64,000 bases of DNA from the NCBI GenBank assembly GCA_021776685.1, contig JAJFFJ010000043.1, forward strand, positions 1 through 64,000, given 5' to 3'. Made by a program: the position numbers and the translations under genes. Below are positions 50,449 to 60,092 of this stretch, in pieces. Each line of letters starts with the position of its first letter. Position 1 is the first letter of the stretch. The stretch comes from Alphaproteobacteria bacterium. GTDB lineage: Bacteria; Pseudomonadota; Alphaproteobacteria; Bin65. The notes under the pieces are model-generated. The model saw only the letters and a list, made by a program, of their open reading frames with translations. It was not told the origin of the DNA and did no database searches.

Positions 50449-51420
50449 TCAGCCTGCGCCGGCGTTGTCTGCAGCATTCTCCCGGAACCACCGATAGGTG
50501 GTTTCGAGTCCGGTCCACAGAGTGATTTGCGGTGACCAGCCTAGTGCTGACAGGCGCTCTGTCGACACCAGTTTGCGCGGGGTGCCGTCCGGTTTCTCGA
50601 CGTTAAATTCGAACTGGCCGGAGTAGCCAACGATTTCGGCGATCATGGCGGCCAGATCGTGGATAGAAATTTCTTCGCCGCTGCCTACATTCAAAGCCTC
50701 GCCGGCACGGTCCGAAACTAGCAGGAAGACACACGCATCGGCGCAATCGTCTACATACAGAAATTCGCGCATGGGCCGTCCCGACCCCCAGATTTCTACA
50801 GGCGAACGGCCCCAAATTTTCGCTTCGTGGATCTTGCGCATCAGGGCGGCGACGACGTGACCACTTTCCAGATCGAAATTGTCGAATGGGCCGTAGAGGT
50901 TGGTCGGTATAGCCGTTACGGTGCTGAGGCCGTGCTGGAGCGTCGCGGCTTCCGCCAGCATCGTCCCGGCGAGCTTCGCCAGGGCATACCATCTATTTGT
51001 CGGTTCAAGCGCCCCGGTAAGGAGTGCCTCTTCCGCCATTGGCTGGTTGGCGAACTTGGGGTACATGCAGGACGAGCCTAGGAAGAGGAGGCGCCCCACA
51101 CCGACCGTGCGGGCGGCTTCAATGATGTTCGATTCGATTGCAAGATTGTTGAACAGGAACTCGTATGGCCGTGACTGATTGGCATGAATTCCGCCAACGG
51201 TGGCGGCCGCGATTACAACGGCATCCGGGTTGTTCTGAGCGGCCCATTCGTTCACCGCAGCCTGGTCGCGCAAGTCAAGCTCTTGCCGATCAGCATACAG
51301 GAGGTCGCATGGTTCCTCGCGCAGGCGGCGCATCAGCGCCCGGCCCATCATGCCGAGATGCCCGGCAATCCAGACTTTCTTACCTTTAAGATCGAATGGC
51401 GCGGGTTGGACTACCTTCAT
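50449..51420 (-). CDS. fcl: GDP-L-fucose synthase
   Basis: A 323-residue SDR enzyme. The start ATG 51420 overlaps the gmd stop by [22 protein letters not shown] (cofactor), [21 protein letters not shown] and WYALAKLAG (catalytic YxxxK), and [17 protein letters not shown] are characteristic. It performs the 3,5-epimerisation and 4-reduction of GDP-4-keto-6-deoxymannose to GDP-L-fucose. With gmd (upstream) and manC (60093-61508) the whole GDP-mannose to GDP-fucose route is present. Activity on a heptose analogue is conceivable but not indicated. Confidence 0.94.
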   Translation of the reverse strand: MKVVQPAPFDLKGKKVWIAGHLGMMGRALMRRLREEPCDLLYADRQELDLRDQAAVNEWAAQNNPDAVVIAAATVGGIHANQSRPYEFLFNNLAIESNIIEAARTVGVGRLLFLGSSCMYPKFANQPMAEEALLTGALEPTNRWYALAKLAGTMLAEAATLQHGLSTVTAIPTNLYGPFDNFDLESGHVVAALMRKIHEAKIWGRSPVEIWGSGRPMREFLYVDDCADACVFLLVSDRAGEALNVGSGEEISIHDLAAMIAEIVGYSGQFEFNVEKPDGTPRKLVSTERLSALGWSPQITLWTGLETTYRWFRENAADNAGAG

Positions 51421-52484
51421 GGACCAGAAAGGCCATTGGCCCGTTCGCGCTGGGCAAGGTCTATGTCGGTTTCTATCATCATGCGGACCATTTCTTTGAA
51501 CCCCGTCTGGTGGCGCCATCCCAATTCCGCCGACGCCCGCGCGGGGTCGCCGATCAGTGAATCGACATCCGTGGGCCGGAAATACCTCGGGTCGATTTGG
51601 ACCAGGCACTTGCCACTTCTGGCGTCGATACCAAGCTCTTCCTCGCCAATCCCTTCCCAGTTCAGGCGAATGCCAATTTCCTCAAAGGCGACATTAACGA
51701 ATTCACGCACGGTATGGGCCTCGCCAGTCGCCAGGACATAGTCCCGGGGCGTGTCCTGCTGCAGCATCAACCACATGCCCTCAGCATAGTCGCGGGCATA
51801 ACCCCAGTCCCGAAGCGCTTCGAGGTTGCCGAGGTACAAGCAGTCCTGCATGCCAAGAAAAATACGCGCCACCGCGCGCGTGATCTTCCGTGTGACGAAA
51901 GTCTCACCCCGAGTGGGCCCTTCGTGGTTGAAGAGGATGCCGTTGACAGCGAACATGTCATAGGCTTCCCGGTAGTTGATAGTCATCCAATACGCGTAGA
52001 GCTTGGCGACCGCATACGGGCTTCGGGGCTTGAAGGGTGTGTCCTCGTTCTGTGGCGGCGTGCTTGCCCCGAACATCTCCGAGGAGGACGCCTGGTAAAA
52101 GCGAATGTTATTCTGGAGGTCGAGGACGCGGGTCGCTTCCAATATGTTCAGGGCGCCTAATGCGTTTACCTGCGTCGAGTAAACGGGCGTCTGGAAGCTA
52201 ACTTGGACGTGGCTCTGTGCCGCAAGATTATAGATTTCATCCGGCTGGATTCGACGGATGAGGTCGATCATGTTGCTACTGTCGGTTACGTCGCCATAGT
52301 GCAGGCTGAATCGTGAGCCTTCGTCTTGGGGCTCCCGGTAGAGGTGATCGATCCTGGTGGTCGAAATGGTTGAGGTTCGGCGTTTGACGCCATGGACCTC
52401 GTACCCCTTTTCGAGAAGGATTTCAGCCAAATGGGCGCCGTCTTGCCCAGTTACACCGGTAATGAGTGCGGATCGATTCTTCAT
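51417..52484 (-). CDS. gmd: GDP-mannose 4,6-dehydratase
   Basis: A 355-residue [25 protein letters not shown] (cofactor), [22 protein letters not shown] and the catalytic [29 protein letters not shown], and [17 protein letters not shown] are classic Gmd motifs. It converts GDP-mannose to GDP-4-keto-6-deoxy-mannose. Because heptose genes are in the same locus, a GDP-heptose dehydratase role (as in WcbK/DmhA of other species) should be kept in mind. A 23-bp tandem repeat lies in its leader. Confidence 0.94.
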   Translation of the reverse strand: MKNRSALITGVTGQDGAHLAEILLEKGYEVHGVKRRTSTISTTRIDHLYREPQDEGSRFSLHYGDVTDSSNMIDLIRRIQPDEIYNLAAQSHVQVSFQTPVYSTQVNALGALNILEATRVLDLQNNIRFYQASSSEMFGASTPPQNEDTPFKPRSPYAVAKLYAYWMTINYREAYDMFAVNGILFNHEGPTRGETFVTRKITRAVARIFLGMQDCLYLGNLEALRDWGYARDYAEGMWLMLQQDTPRDYVLATGEAHTVREFVNVAFEEIGIRLNWEGIGEEELGIDARSGKCLVQIDPRYFRPTDVDSLIGDPARASAELGWRHQTGFKEMVRMMIETDIDLAQRERANGLSGP

Positions 52485-52485
52485 A

Positions 52486-52531
52486 TACAGGTACAGGCTT
52501 CTCGTTAGTACAGGTACAGGCTTCTCATTAG
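52486..52531. repeat. 23-bp tandem repeat in the gmd leader
   Basis: Unit TACAGGTACAGGCTTCTC(G/A)TTAG at 52486-52508 and 52509-52531, two copies with one difference, beginning just upstream of the gmd start. Each unit itself contains a doubled TACAGG. Confidence 0.85.
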
Positions 52532-52558
52532 GGCCGCCGGCTGGGTAGTTGGGTATTT

Positions 52559-53554
52559 CTAATTTGAAAGACGCTCAAACCAGGTATGCGTCGCTTCGGC
52601 GATTTTTTCTGGCGTCCAGACAGGTGCGTCGCGCCAATATTCAATGTGCTCGAGCATTTTTCCGACGCCTGTTTCGAAATCGATCACGGCGCGCCAGGCT
52701 AGATCCCGTTCGATTTTAGAAGTGTCGGCCCAGGTACAGTCGGGCTCTCCCGGTCGTTTTGGGATATGGATCGTTTCTGTTGCACCAAGTTTCTCCACCA
52801 ACTGGTTTATACTGTAGGTACCGCCGCTGCCGACGTTGTAGATTTCGCCGATCCTGTCTGACGCGGCCGCCGTTATGAAGGCGTCAACAATATCGCTGAC
52901 AAAGGTGAAATCTCGCGTCTGCTCCCCGTCGCCTACAACCGTCAACGGTTCGTTGTTGAGCAATTGGGCGAGGAAGACGCCGAATACAGCGCCGTAGGTG
53001 CCGCTCGTCCGCGCGCGCGGTCCATAAACGTTGAACATCCGCAGTGATACTGCAGGCATCTGGTATACTTGGGCCCAGTGCATCACGATCTGCTCACCCA
53101 GATTCTTCGTCAGCGCATAGGGGTACTGGGGCCGGATCGGCGCCTCTTCTGGCGTGGGGAAAGAATCAGGTAATCCGTAGCAGGTCGATGACGCCGCGTA
53201 GAGAAATCGACGGACATTCGCGTTACGCGCCGCCTGAAGGGTATTGAAAGTACCGTTTACGTTGGAACGGAAATACTCCGCCGGGCGTTCGATCGACGGG
53301 ACGATATCGGCGAGCGCAGCGAGGTGGAAAACCCGCTCCGCACGATCAAAAAGTCTATCGACGTCGGTAGGATCAGCAAGGTCTGCAGTAACCACCTCTA
53401 GGGAAGGGTGTGCCCTCAGGTGCTCAAGGTTTCGGGGATCGCCATTGCTGAAATTATCGATCACCCGGACGTCGCGGTTTTCGGTCTGGATTAAACGGTC
53501 GACAATATGACTACCGATAAATCCGGCCCCTCCCGTAACTATATCTAGTCCCAT
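52559..53554 (-). CDS. NAD-dependent epimerase (UDP-sugar 4-epimerase type)
   Basis: 331 residues from ATG 53554, which gives the proper start [21 protein letters not shown]; longer frames add unlikely sequence. The catalytic region is YAASSTCYG and [12 protein letters not shown] (YxxxK), followed by [17 protein letters not shown] and [14 protein letters not shown]. This is the UDP-glucose/UDP-N-acetylglucosamine 4-epimerase (WbpP/GalE-like) pattern. It supplies another nucleotide sugar to the locus. It is divergent from the WbuC gene. Confidence 0.9.
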   Translation of the reverse strand: MGLDIVTGGAGFIGSHIVDRLIQTENRDVRVIDNFSNGDPRNLEHLRAHPSLEVVTADLADPTDVDRLFDRAERVFHLAALADIVPSIERPAEYFRSNVNGTFNTLQAARNANVRRFLYAASSTCYGLPDSFPTPEEAPIRPQYPYALTKNLGEQIVMHWAQVYQMPAVSLRMFNVYGPRARTSGTYGAVFGVFLAQLLNNEPLTVVGDGEQTRDFTFVSDIVDAFITAAASDRIGEIYNVGSGGTYSINQLVEKLGATETIHIPKRPGEPDCTWADTSKIERDLAWRAVIDFETGVGKMLEHIEYWRDAPVWTPEKIAEATHTWFERLSN

Positions 53555-53695
53555 GACCTGCAATTCCCTTCGGCTGGACACTTGGAGTCTCGGTCCATCG
53601 TTGGTCGATATGATCATTCACGCTTTCATACCTGCTTGGCGTACTTATGCCAAACCGGACCTCGCCTGCGGGGGCGCTGTGCGTTACATTCGCAT

Positions 53696-54253
53696 ATGAG
53701 TTTTCGTCCAGATCAGCTTCGGGAAGTTGCTTCCGGTATCTTCTATCCGCCCAATCCAGAAGACGTCGTCAGCGCCGATGATTCCTTGGTCGCACATTTA
53801 AAAGATGTCGCGGCGTCAATTCCACTGCGCCGGGCGCGCCTGTGCGCTCACCCGGACAGCGAAGCAATTCAGCAGGATATGCTGATTGTTAGCCATCGCG
53901 ACACTTATGTTTGCCCACATCGCCACCTGACGAAGGCAGAGACGATGCTAGTGATTGAAGGATTGGCGGATGTCTATTTGTTCGGTGATTCTGGAGAACT
54001 GAAGCGTGTGCTCGGGATGGGGCCACTGGAATCTGGCCGCACCTGTTTCTATCGGATGCCACACCGCCGGTTTCATGGTCTGCGTATCGAAAGTGAGTTT
54101 CTCACCTTCGTCGAAAGCACGCGGGGGCCATTTCGCCCGGCGGAGTCCGAGGACGCGCCATGGGCTCCGCCCAAGGAGGACATTGAGGCGGGCCGCAAAT
54201 TCCTCGAGGAGGTCGCGCGAAAGGGTTCAGCCATATCGCGCCGCCTTTGCTGA
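53696..54253 (+). CDS. WbuC-family cupin metalloprotein
   Basis: 185 residues from ATG 53696. The cupin core has PHRHLTKAETMLVIEGLADVYLF (His residues of the metal site, about 81-103) and YRMPHRRFHGLRIESEF. This matches the WbuC family found next to GDP-fucose genes in many O-antigen loci; its function is not established. Here too it is near gmd and fcl. It ends 10 bases from the convergent methyltransferase-like gene. Confidence 0.85.
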   Translation: MSFRPDQLREVASGIFYPPNPEDVVSADDSLVAHLKDVAASIPLRRARLCAHPDSEAIQQDMLIVSHRDTYVCPHRHLTKAETMLVIEGLADVYLFGDSGELKRVLGMGPLESGRTCFYRMPHRRFHGLRIESEFLTFVESTRGPFRPAESEDAPWAPPKEDIEAGRKFLEEVARKGSAISRRLC

Positions 54254-54263
54254 CCCGAGGATA

Positions 54264-55496
54264 TCAGTTCTGTCCCAGTTCGCGAACCGAGCGAGGGCTA
54301 GCAGCAAAGATCGAAAAGAATTCGCCCCCGCATTCAATAAATGGCGCGTTATTGGCAATGATCCGGTCCTCCAGTTCCGGCGATAGGCCGAATAAACAGG
54401 CCGTTACGCCGGACACGGGCAGACGGTCCCGTGGCACAATTTCAATTCCTGTGCCTGGTAAATACAATCCCTGTTTCTCGGGCATATCATCAACGATGAA
54501 CGCAAAATATTTGGCCAGCCGATGAATCGAGACGAACGTGCATGTGAGATGCCCGGCGCCATAGAGGGCTAGCTGTCCGCGGGAGCGCAGAGCCGTGAGA
54601 ATCTTTTCAAGGCGTTCGGTCTCTTGCTGGAAGCTTGCGGCAAAAACTTTTGCCGTCTGAAGTGAAGGACCCGACGCGGCGGCCTCGCCGATCCCCGTTG
54701 ATGATTGATCAATTACACCATCGAACTGCTGTGCATAGAGCACGAGTACATCCTCGAAGGCGTAGGTGTGACGCTCGACCGACCGAATGCGAAAGCCGCG
54801 GCCTTTGAGGGCCTGGGGTAATGTGTCTTCAGTAAAATAAAGGCTGTGTTCTTCCCAGAGCATTGTAAAGTCTTTGAGCGCGAGACTCCGTGCACAGTCC
54901 GGCACCTCGATCACTAGCAAACCGCCAGGTCGAAGCATTTCCTCCACCGAATCGAGGAATTTCGCAGGTTGGCCTGCATGTTCAAGGATGTGCCTCGCCA
55001 CAACGATGTCTGCTGGCCCATGGCGGGCGACTAGCGACCGGGCCGCGCCTTCACTGATCAATTCCTGAATCGTTTCGACACCGGCATTCCGGTCGGTAGC
55101 ACCAAGGTCCGTCACGGGATGAATCACCGCAATTCGACCGGCGCCGCGGGCCACCAAACGGTCCAATGTTGACCTGTCCTTGAAGGACAGGCCGTAAGCG
55201 AATGTCCCTTCTGCAATTTCGGTCAGGCCACCTATGGTCTCAGCCACATCATCCAGATGGTCTTCCGGCTCCCGGTAGCTTACCCACTCGTAGGCCGGAA
55301 CGAGGAGGTCCCGTGGGAATGGTGGGGCCAGCTGGATAATGCCGCAGCCATCACAGACCGCAAGCCCGAGACCGGCCGAGCCAAAAGGGCCTTCCGCTGC
55401 CTCAGTGAAGTGGCTGGCGACCGGTTGGTAGCCAAAGTCGACCAAACAAATGATCTTTTTTTTGGCGCAGACGAGACAACGGGAATGTTGAGGCAT
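54264..55496 (-). CDS. C-methyltransferase-like protein with atypical SAM site
   Basis: 410 residues with the build of NDP-sugar C-methyltransferases: a zinc N-terminus (CLVCAK and CDGCGI, about 7-50), a methyltransferase domain, and a C-terminal domain with LALYGAGHLTCTFVS. The usual SAM loop (E-x-G-x-N-D-G) is missing; in its place is TFAYGLSFKDRSTLDRL. The YHEH catalytic signature is also altered (WEEHSLYFT). HILEHAGQPAKFLDSV and GGLLVIEVPD remain. It may bind SAM differently or have a non-methylating role in sugar synthesis. Confidence 0.78.
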   Translation of the reverse strand: MPQHSRCLVCAKKKIICLVDFGYQPVASHFTEAAEGPFGSAGLGLAVCDGCGIIQLAPPFPRDLLVPAYEWVSYREPEDHLDDVAETIGGLTEIAEGTFAYGLSFKDRSTLDRLVARGAGRIAVIHPVTDLGATDRNAGVETIQELISEGAARSLVARHGPADIVVARHILEHAGQPAKFLDSVEEMLRPGGLLVIEVPDCARSLALKDFTMLWEEHSLYFTEDTLPQALKGRGFRIRSVERHTYAFEDVLVLYAQQFDGVIDQSSTGIGEAAASGPSLQTAKVFAASFQQETERLEKILTALRSRGQLALYGAGHLTCTFVSIHRLAKYFAFIVDDMPEKQGLYLPGTGIEIVPRDRLPVSGVTACLFGLSPELEDRIIANNAPFIECGGEFFSIFAASPRSVRELGQN

Positions 55497-55514
55497 GATC
55501 AGGCTTGTCCCGTG

Positions 55515-56468
55515 TCAGCGTCCGCGCCGCAACCGACGAACCAAGGTGGCGAGGGCGCCCGGGCGCTTTCCGTTCGCCACTTGACCCATCCACCACAAAA
55601 GCAGCCGCGCGAGGCGCCCGTAGCGAGCAGGCCGCAAGGCCAATGCAGTCAATGTTGGACGCATGAACGTGGACATGGCATTTGGTGCCCGCATCACGGC
55701 AGCGTCGAAATCGCGAAATTCTGGTGTGTTCAGCTTCGACTGAATGCCAAGCGAAACTTCCCTCTGTGCCCGGCGGTCACGCATTCCCTGCCTGGAATAA
55801 GAGGCAAAAACCACGCGGTTCTGGGCAAGTGATCGTGGAATGGCACAGAAGCCGTGCCGGAATGCGATCGCGTAGATGGCAAACCAGTCCGCATGCCACT
55901 TCAGCCCCGCATCGAAGCCGCCGACTTCCACAAGTTCTTTACGGCTAATACAGGCGGTATTCGCGGCGAGGCCGACGTAACGCTCGCGCATCAGGCATTC
56001 CAATTCGTTCGTCGTGAAATAGGCAGGATCGTTACCATCGTGATACCACATGCCCAGGTCCGAATCCGGTCCATGCACCAGTTTTCGGTCGTCTTCCGGC
56101 CACCATTCAGTGAATTTCGATATGACTAGCTTCGCCTGCGAAAAGGTGGCCACAGCTTGATGGTAGAACGCACAGGCATTTGGATCGATCCGGTCATCTG
56201 CGCTGGCGAGGAAAACGAAATCACCGCTGGCGGTCTCGATACCTCGCTGCACTGCAGCAGCGACGCCTATCTGGTTGTTCAAGGCTACAACCTTCATGGA
56301 TTGTAAGCGCGGCCGGAAAGAATTGATGATCGAGAGGCTGTCGTCGGTAGATCCATCGTCTACCACAATAATTTCGTATGGTTCCTCCGTTTGCTCAGCC
56401 AGCGCGCCCAGGGAGGTCGGCAAAAAGGAAGCGTGATTGTGATTTGGCAGAACGATCGAGATTCGCAT
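55515..56468 (-). CDS. glycosyltransferase family 2
   Basis: 317 residues from ATG 56468 (MRISIVLPNHNHASFLPTSL); ATG 56486 is an alternative. EIIVVDDGSTDDSLSII and DFVFLASADDRIDPNA (DXD-like) give a GT2 core. GLKWHADWFAIYAIAFRHGF is the acceptor-side region. A basic C-terminus ends GALATLVRRLRRGR. It begins 18 bases downstream of the C-methyltransferase-like gene region and is read in the same direction, so the two may form one unit. Confidence 0.9.
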   Translation of the reverse strand: MRISIVLPNHNHASFLPTSLGALAEQTEEPYEIIVVDDGSTDDSLSIINSFRPRLQSMKVVALNNQIGVAAAVQRGIETASGDFVFLASADDRIDPNACAFYHQAVATFSQAKLVISKFTEWWPEDDRKLVHGPDSDLGMWYHDGNDPAYFTTNELECLMRERYVGLAANTACISRKELVEVGGFDAGLKWHADWFAIYAIAFRHGFCAIPRSLAQNRVVFASYSRQGMRDRRAQREVSLGIQSKLNTPEFRDFDAAVMRAPNAMSTFMRPTLTALALRPARYGRLARLLLWWMGQVANGKRPGALATLVRRLRRGR

Positions 56469-56859
56469 CGAACCTTCCAAGCTCATAGATTTTTCTGTTG
56501 GATGTCCCACAGCTAGAATGCTGTGCTGACACCGTTTGCGCGATGCTGGCGGATCCGGAGTATCGACAATGTCTACCCGCTAAGCCAGCGACAACGAAGG
56601 TTCCGGGTGATAGGCAAGTCGTTTATTTTGCCTCTATGCGGATTACAAAAAAAATTGTCTTCCACTGGCCCCCAATTGGTAGTTTGTGGCGTCTTTTTTC
56701 CAGAGAGTACGGCGCTTTGGGTCGCAACTTAGCGCTGGTTCTTTCCGTAAATGTTGTTCCACACTAAACTTTCTTACTTGGGCCCATCAAAATGGCACGC
56801 TTCAATTGGTTTGGACGGCGGTCAGGCAACGGCTGGTGTCCCATGAACATGGAGCGCGC
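56469..56859. other. intergenic segment, probably degraded
   Basis: No supported gene. It holds the promoter side of the minus-strand GT2 gene, and the right part may include further decayed glycosyltransferase sequence that I cannot align with confidence. Confidence 0.35.
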
Positions 56860-57120
56860 AGCCGGAAGACGTGTAGCATTTCGACAAATCATTGCATTCA
56901 GGGTGGCTGGAACTCGCTTGGCAGGCTCCGGGTTGGAATTGATCCCTGGCGCCACCAACGACATGATCGACTGAATCAAGAAATTGGCGAAGCAGATGAT
57001 ACAAACCCGGCAGACATCCGCCAACAGATGGAACAGAAGTGCGCTAAACTGAAAGCCAAAAGCAGGGAACTGGATGGGCCGATTAGCGCCCTTCTTGGCA
57101 TCGCCTCCCATTGTTGTCGC
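56860..57120 (+). pseudogene. remnant of the 3' end of a TIGR04372-like glycosyltransferase
   Basis: Two frames together resemble the C-terminal end of the protein at 41233-43113. FRVAGTRL and GLELIPGATNDMID (first frame) match FRSAGIRV and RPGEVLAAVEDMIEW. MEQKCAKLKAKSRELDGPISALLGIA (second frame, 57030-57107; written here only to show alignment blocks) matches the EAKCVELKERGAELDKPI and DYLGIA blocks. A frameshift or stop near 56972 separates them. No N-terminal domain is present. Confidence 0.55.
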
Positions 57121-57200
57121 CACGCGCTCAGCAGTGCTGAAATTTGCCGAAGCAGATCTGCTTTCCGCATGCGCCGAAAATAGGAAATCAGTTCAACGCT

Positions 57201-57863
57201 ATGAATGAGCTAAATTTTCTCGAGAAATATCAGAAATCAACAGAGCGCAATTATGTCGAGCGTGTTATTTCGCACGACAAAGCCGAATGCGCGACCGTTG
57301 CTGGGCATTGGGGCCGGGATTACTGGGACGGCGAGCGCCAATATGGCTATGGCGGTTATACGTATGACGGCCGTTGGCTGCCAATCGCCGAGGACATTGC
57401 TGCCCACTATGAACTCAAGCCCGGCGACCGCATTCTCGATATTGGTTGCGGCAAGGCCTTTCTGCTCTACGAGTTCACTTGCGCAGTTCCCGGCATTGAG
57501 GTTACTGGCATCGATGTATCGAGCTACGGCATCGCGAATTCCAAGGAAGAAGTGCGCGGTAACCTGCGGGAAGGCGCCGCGCAGAACCTTCCTTGGGCGG
57601 ATAACAGCTTCGACTTTGTCTATTCGATTAACACCTTCCACAACTTAGGCCTTCCAGACCTTAAACAGGCAGTTATGGAAATGGAGCGTGTATCAAAGGG
57701 TAGTAGCTGGTTGTGTGTCGAATCCTACCGTAATGAGCGCGAGAAAATGAATCTTCTCTACTGGCAGCTTACCTGTCAGAGCTTTCACAATACAAATGCA
57801 TGGAAATGGCTACTCGCTGAGTGGGGTTTTTCAGGCGATTGTGGGTTCATCTTTTTCGAATAG
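57201..57863 (+). CDS. class I SAM-dependent methyltransferase
   Basis: 220 residues from ATG 57201 (AGGAAA upstream). GDRILDIGCGKAFLLYEF (about 74-91) is motif I, EVTGIDVSSYGI motif II, and NSFDFVYSINTFHNLGLPDL motif IV/V. The N-terminal GHWGRDYWDGERQYGYGGYTYDGRW is distinctive and recalls methyltransferases of polysaccharide loci. It is followed by the NUDIX and phosphotransferase genes in the same direction. The acceptor is unknown. Confidence 0.88.
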   Translation: MNELNFLEKYQKSTERNYVERVISHDKAECATVAGHWGRDYWDGERQYGYGGYTYDGRWLPIAEDIAAHYELKPGDRILDIGCGKAFLLYEFTCAVPGIEVTGIDVSSYGIANSKEEVRGNLREGAAQNLPWADNSFDFVYSINTFHNLGLPDLKQAVMEMERVSKGSSWLCVESYRNEREKMNLLYWQLTCQSFHNTNAWKWLLAEWGFSGDCGFIFFE

Positions 57864-57903
57864 GAGCGTTGGGATCCTAAAGTTTCGAAGCCGGCGAGGA
57901 AAA

Positions 57904-58590
57904 ATGGACTGGTCTTCTGATGGTGTCTGGCGGGATTACACGCTTTTCCGGAAAAGCAACCCAGAAATGTTTCGACCTGCGCCGAACGGCATCTCAATTC
58001 TGCGCAAATCCGATGAAATACGGTCGGCGCAGGCGGCTGTCGGACGGGAAAGAACCCATGCCGGCCACGCTACGTCAGACCTGCGTGTGGGCTTGCTAGC
58101 CACAGACCCCTACATGACGGTACTCAGGGACGCCGTCCGCTTTCCCGACGGTTCGGTTGGCCTCCACAATCGCATTATTGAGGGCCGCAGTATTGCTGTG
58201 CCGCCCATGCTGGAGGATCGAGTCGTGCTGATTCGTATCTTCAGGCATGGCCTTCAGGATTGGTCGCTGGAATTTCCGCGCGGCGGCGTGGCGTCGGGAG
58301 AGTCAGCGCCGGCGGCGGCCCGACGGGAGTTGAAAGAAGAAATCGAAGCGAACACGCATGAACTGATCGATCTCGGCCCGTTCACGCCAGGGGGGTCGTC
58401 GTTGTCGATCCGCTCCCAACTTTATTTCGCACAAATTGATGGGACGGGCGAACCACAAAGATCTGAAGGGATCAACGAGATCGTGCTGCTGGACTGTGCC
58501 GAGTTCGAAGCACGGATCTCGGACGGCACAATATTCGATGGGTTTTCGCTGTCCTTGTTTGCCAGGGCGCCCATCCGGAACCTACTCTAG
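57904..58590 (+). CDS. NUDIX hydrolase
   Basis: 228 residues from ATG 57904, which has CGAGGAAAA just upstream. The Nudix box reads GGVASGESAPAAARRELKEE (G-x5-E-x7-RE-L-x-EE, about 137-156). Such enzymes hydrolyse nucleoside diphosphates linked to another group, for example nucleotide sugars. In a polysaccharide locus it could remove or recycle a nucleotide sugar, although the length and the EFPRGG start resemble ADP-ribose-pyrophosphatase-like members. The N-terminal 70 residues lack a known motif. Confidence 0.88.
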   Translation: MDWSSDGVWRDYTLFRKSNPEMFRPAPNGISILRKSDEIRSAQAAVGRERTHAGHATSDLRVGLLATDPYMTVLRDAVRFPDGSVGLHNRIIEGRSIAVPPMLEDRVVLIRIFRHGLQDWSLEFPRGGVASGESAPAAARRELKEEIEANTHELIDLGPFTPGGSSLSIRSQLYFAQIDGTGEPQRSEGINEIVLLDCAEFEARISDGTIFDGFSLSLFARAPIRNLL

Positions 58591-58823
58591 GGACGGCGCG
58601 ACCACCGCCGTCACAAACCCCTGCAGACAAAGGAGCTACGACTCCAACTCCAAGATTTGTACCATGCATCGCGGCACCTTTGACAGATGGTCCTGCGTCG
58701 CCACAGTAGCATTGCGGTGGATGCCCATGCCTCTTTGGCCCTTTGGTTTGTAGGAACCGCAGCTCGTGCAATTTCATGAGGGTCCGTAAAAATGCTTCCA
58801 GTTCGCAGCCGGCAATTGCCTGA

Positions 58824-59819
58824 ATGGAACCGATGACTAGGGGTATCCCGGCAGAGGTCCTTTCCGTGGCCCAATCCTTGTTACCTTCAGCAGTGGACAG
58901 GGTTGCCTCGGCAGGATCTGGTGCAAATAGCCATGTATATCGTGTCGAGTGCGAGGGAGCGGTCTATGCGCTGAAGCAGTATCCCCGGCTGGACAAGGAC
59001 CCGCGACCACGCCAGGAAACAGAATGGCGCGCGTTGACCTTCATGCGCCTGCATGGAATGGAAAATGTGCCGCGCGCAATCAAGCGTTCTGACGACGGCC
59101 GCTTCACGCTTCTGGATTGGGTCGAGGGGCGGCCGATCGACAAGTATAGCGACGATGACCTCACTGCCCTGATCCGATTTGTCATTGGCGTGTTTAAACT
59201 GTCTGAAAAGGAAGGTGCGCAAGATTTCGGTCCAGCGTCCGAAGCCTGCCTATCCACCGAAGACATTATTGTCCAGGTCAGCTTCCGCTTGAGGCAGCTC
59301 CGAGATGTACCGTTTCTGGGGGATTTTATCGAAGGCAATTTGCGCACGGCGTTCGAATATTTATCCGCACGCACAAAACGTTCACGAACAGCAGGGGCGG
59401 TGGTTTCGCAGCATCGGCGCCTTGTTCCCGCTGATACAGGGTTTCACAATGCCTTGCGCCAGCGGCACACAGGCCGGCTTGTCTTTCTGGACTTCGACTA
59501 TTTCGGATGGGATGATCCTGTGAAACTAGCATCAGATATCATGCTTCATCCTGCGATGTTGCTAGAAAAACACGAGGCGATAAGGGTAGCCATGGTCCTC
59601 GGCGCAGCAGTGCCGGAAGATAGAGCCTTTCGTGACCGCCTTCAGGATCGACTAAAGCTCTTGGCTTTGCGGTGGGCCCTGATCGTCCTAAAGCCTTTCG
59701 CGGCTGCGGCTGGAGCCGTTAGTGGGGCCGAATTTCCTGCGGTAGAAATCGAACGCAGATTGGCGCTGGCAAACCAAATCCTAGATGCTGCCGACAAGAT
59801 TTGGGCGTCGCTCGAATAG
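58824..59819 (+). CDS. APH-family phosphotransferase
   Basis: 331 residues of the aminoglycoside phosphotransferase/choline kinase fold. GSGANSHVYRVECEGAVYALKQYP holds the nucleotide-site Lys (about 50). The catalytic loop reads VPADTGFHNALRQ (D-x4-N, about 206-218), and the metal-binding loop FLDFDYFGWDDPVKL. A variant of this family, with D-T-G-F-H-N, recurs in surface-glycan loci. It probably phosphorylates a sugar, lipid or other small molecule. It is 233 bases downstream of the NUDIX gene. Confidence 0.85.
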   Translation: MEPMTRGIPAEVLSVAQSLLPSAVDRVASAGSGANSHVYRVECEGAVYALKQYPRLDKDPRPRQETEWRALTFMRLHGMENVPRAIKRSDDGRFTLLDWVEGRPIDKYSDDDLTALIRFVIGVFKLSEKEGAQDFGPASEACLSTEDIIVQVSFRLRQLRDVPFLGDFIEGNLRTAFEYLSARTKRSRTAGAVVSQHRRLVPADTGFHNALRQRHTGRLVFLDFDYFGWDDPVKLASDIMLHPAMLLEKHEAIRVAMVLGAAVPEDRAFRDRLQDRLKLLALRWALIVLKPFAAAAGAVSGAEFPAVEIERRLALANQILDAADKIWASLE

Positions 59820-60092
59820 ACTCGCATTCCGAAAAATATCTTCGCCGCAAGCGCGTGCCGGCAAAATACACTGCCTTTTTGCTGCCTGTGCGGCACCGCC
59901 GGAAGCGCCAGTTTCGTACAGCGATAGGGCGTCCACACGCAGGCTAATCTAAATTGCCAACTTGAACGAAACCAAAATGCTGGGGAAGAGCATTTGGCTT
60001 CTGAGTTCGGTTTAGCGGGTAGCTCAACCCGGAAAGAAGATGAGGCCAAACATCAACACTTCACCGGGTAGCCTAATTGCGTATTTTTGGGC

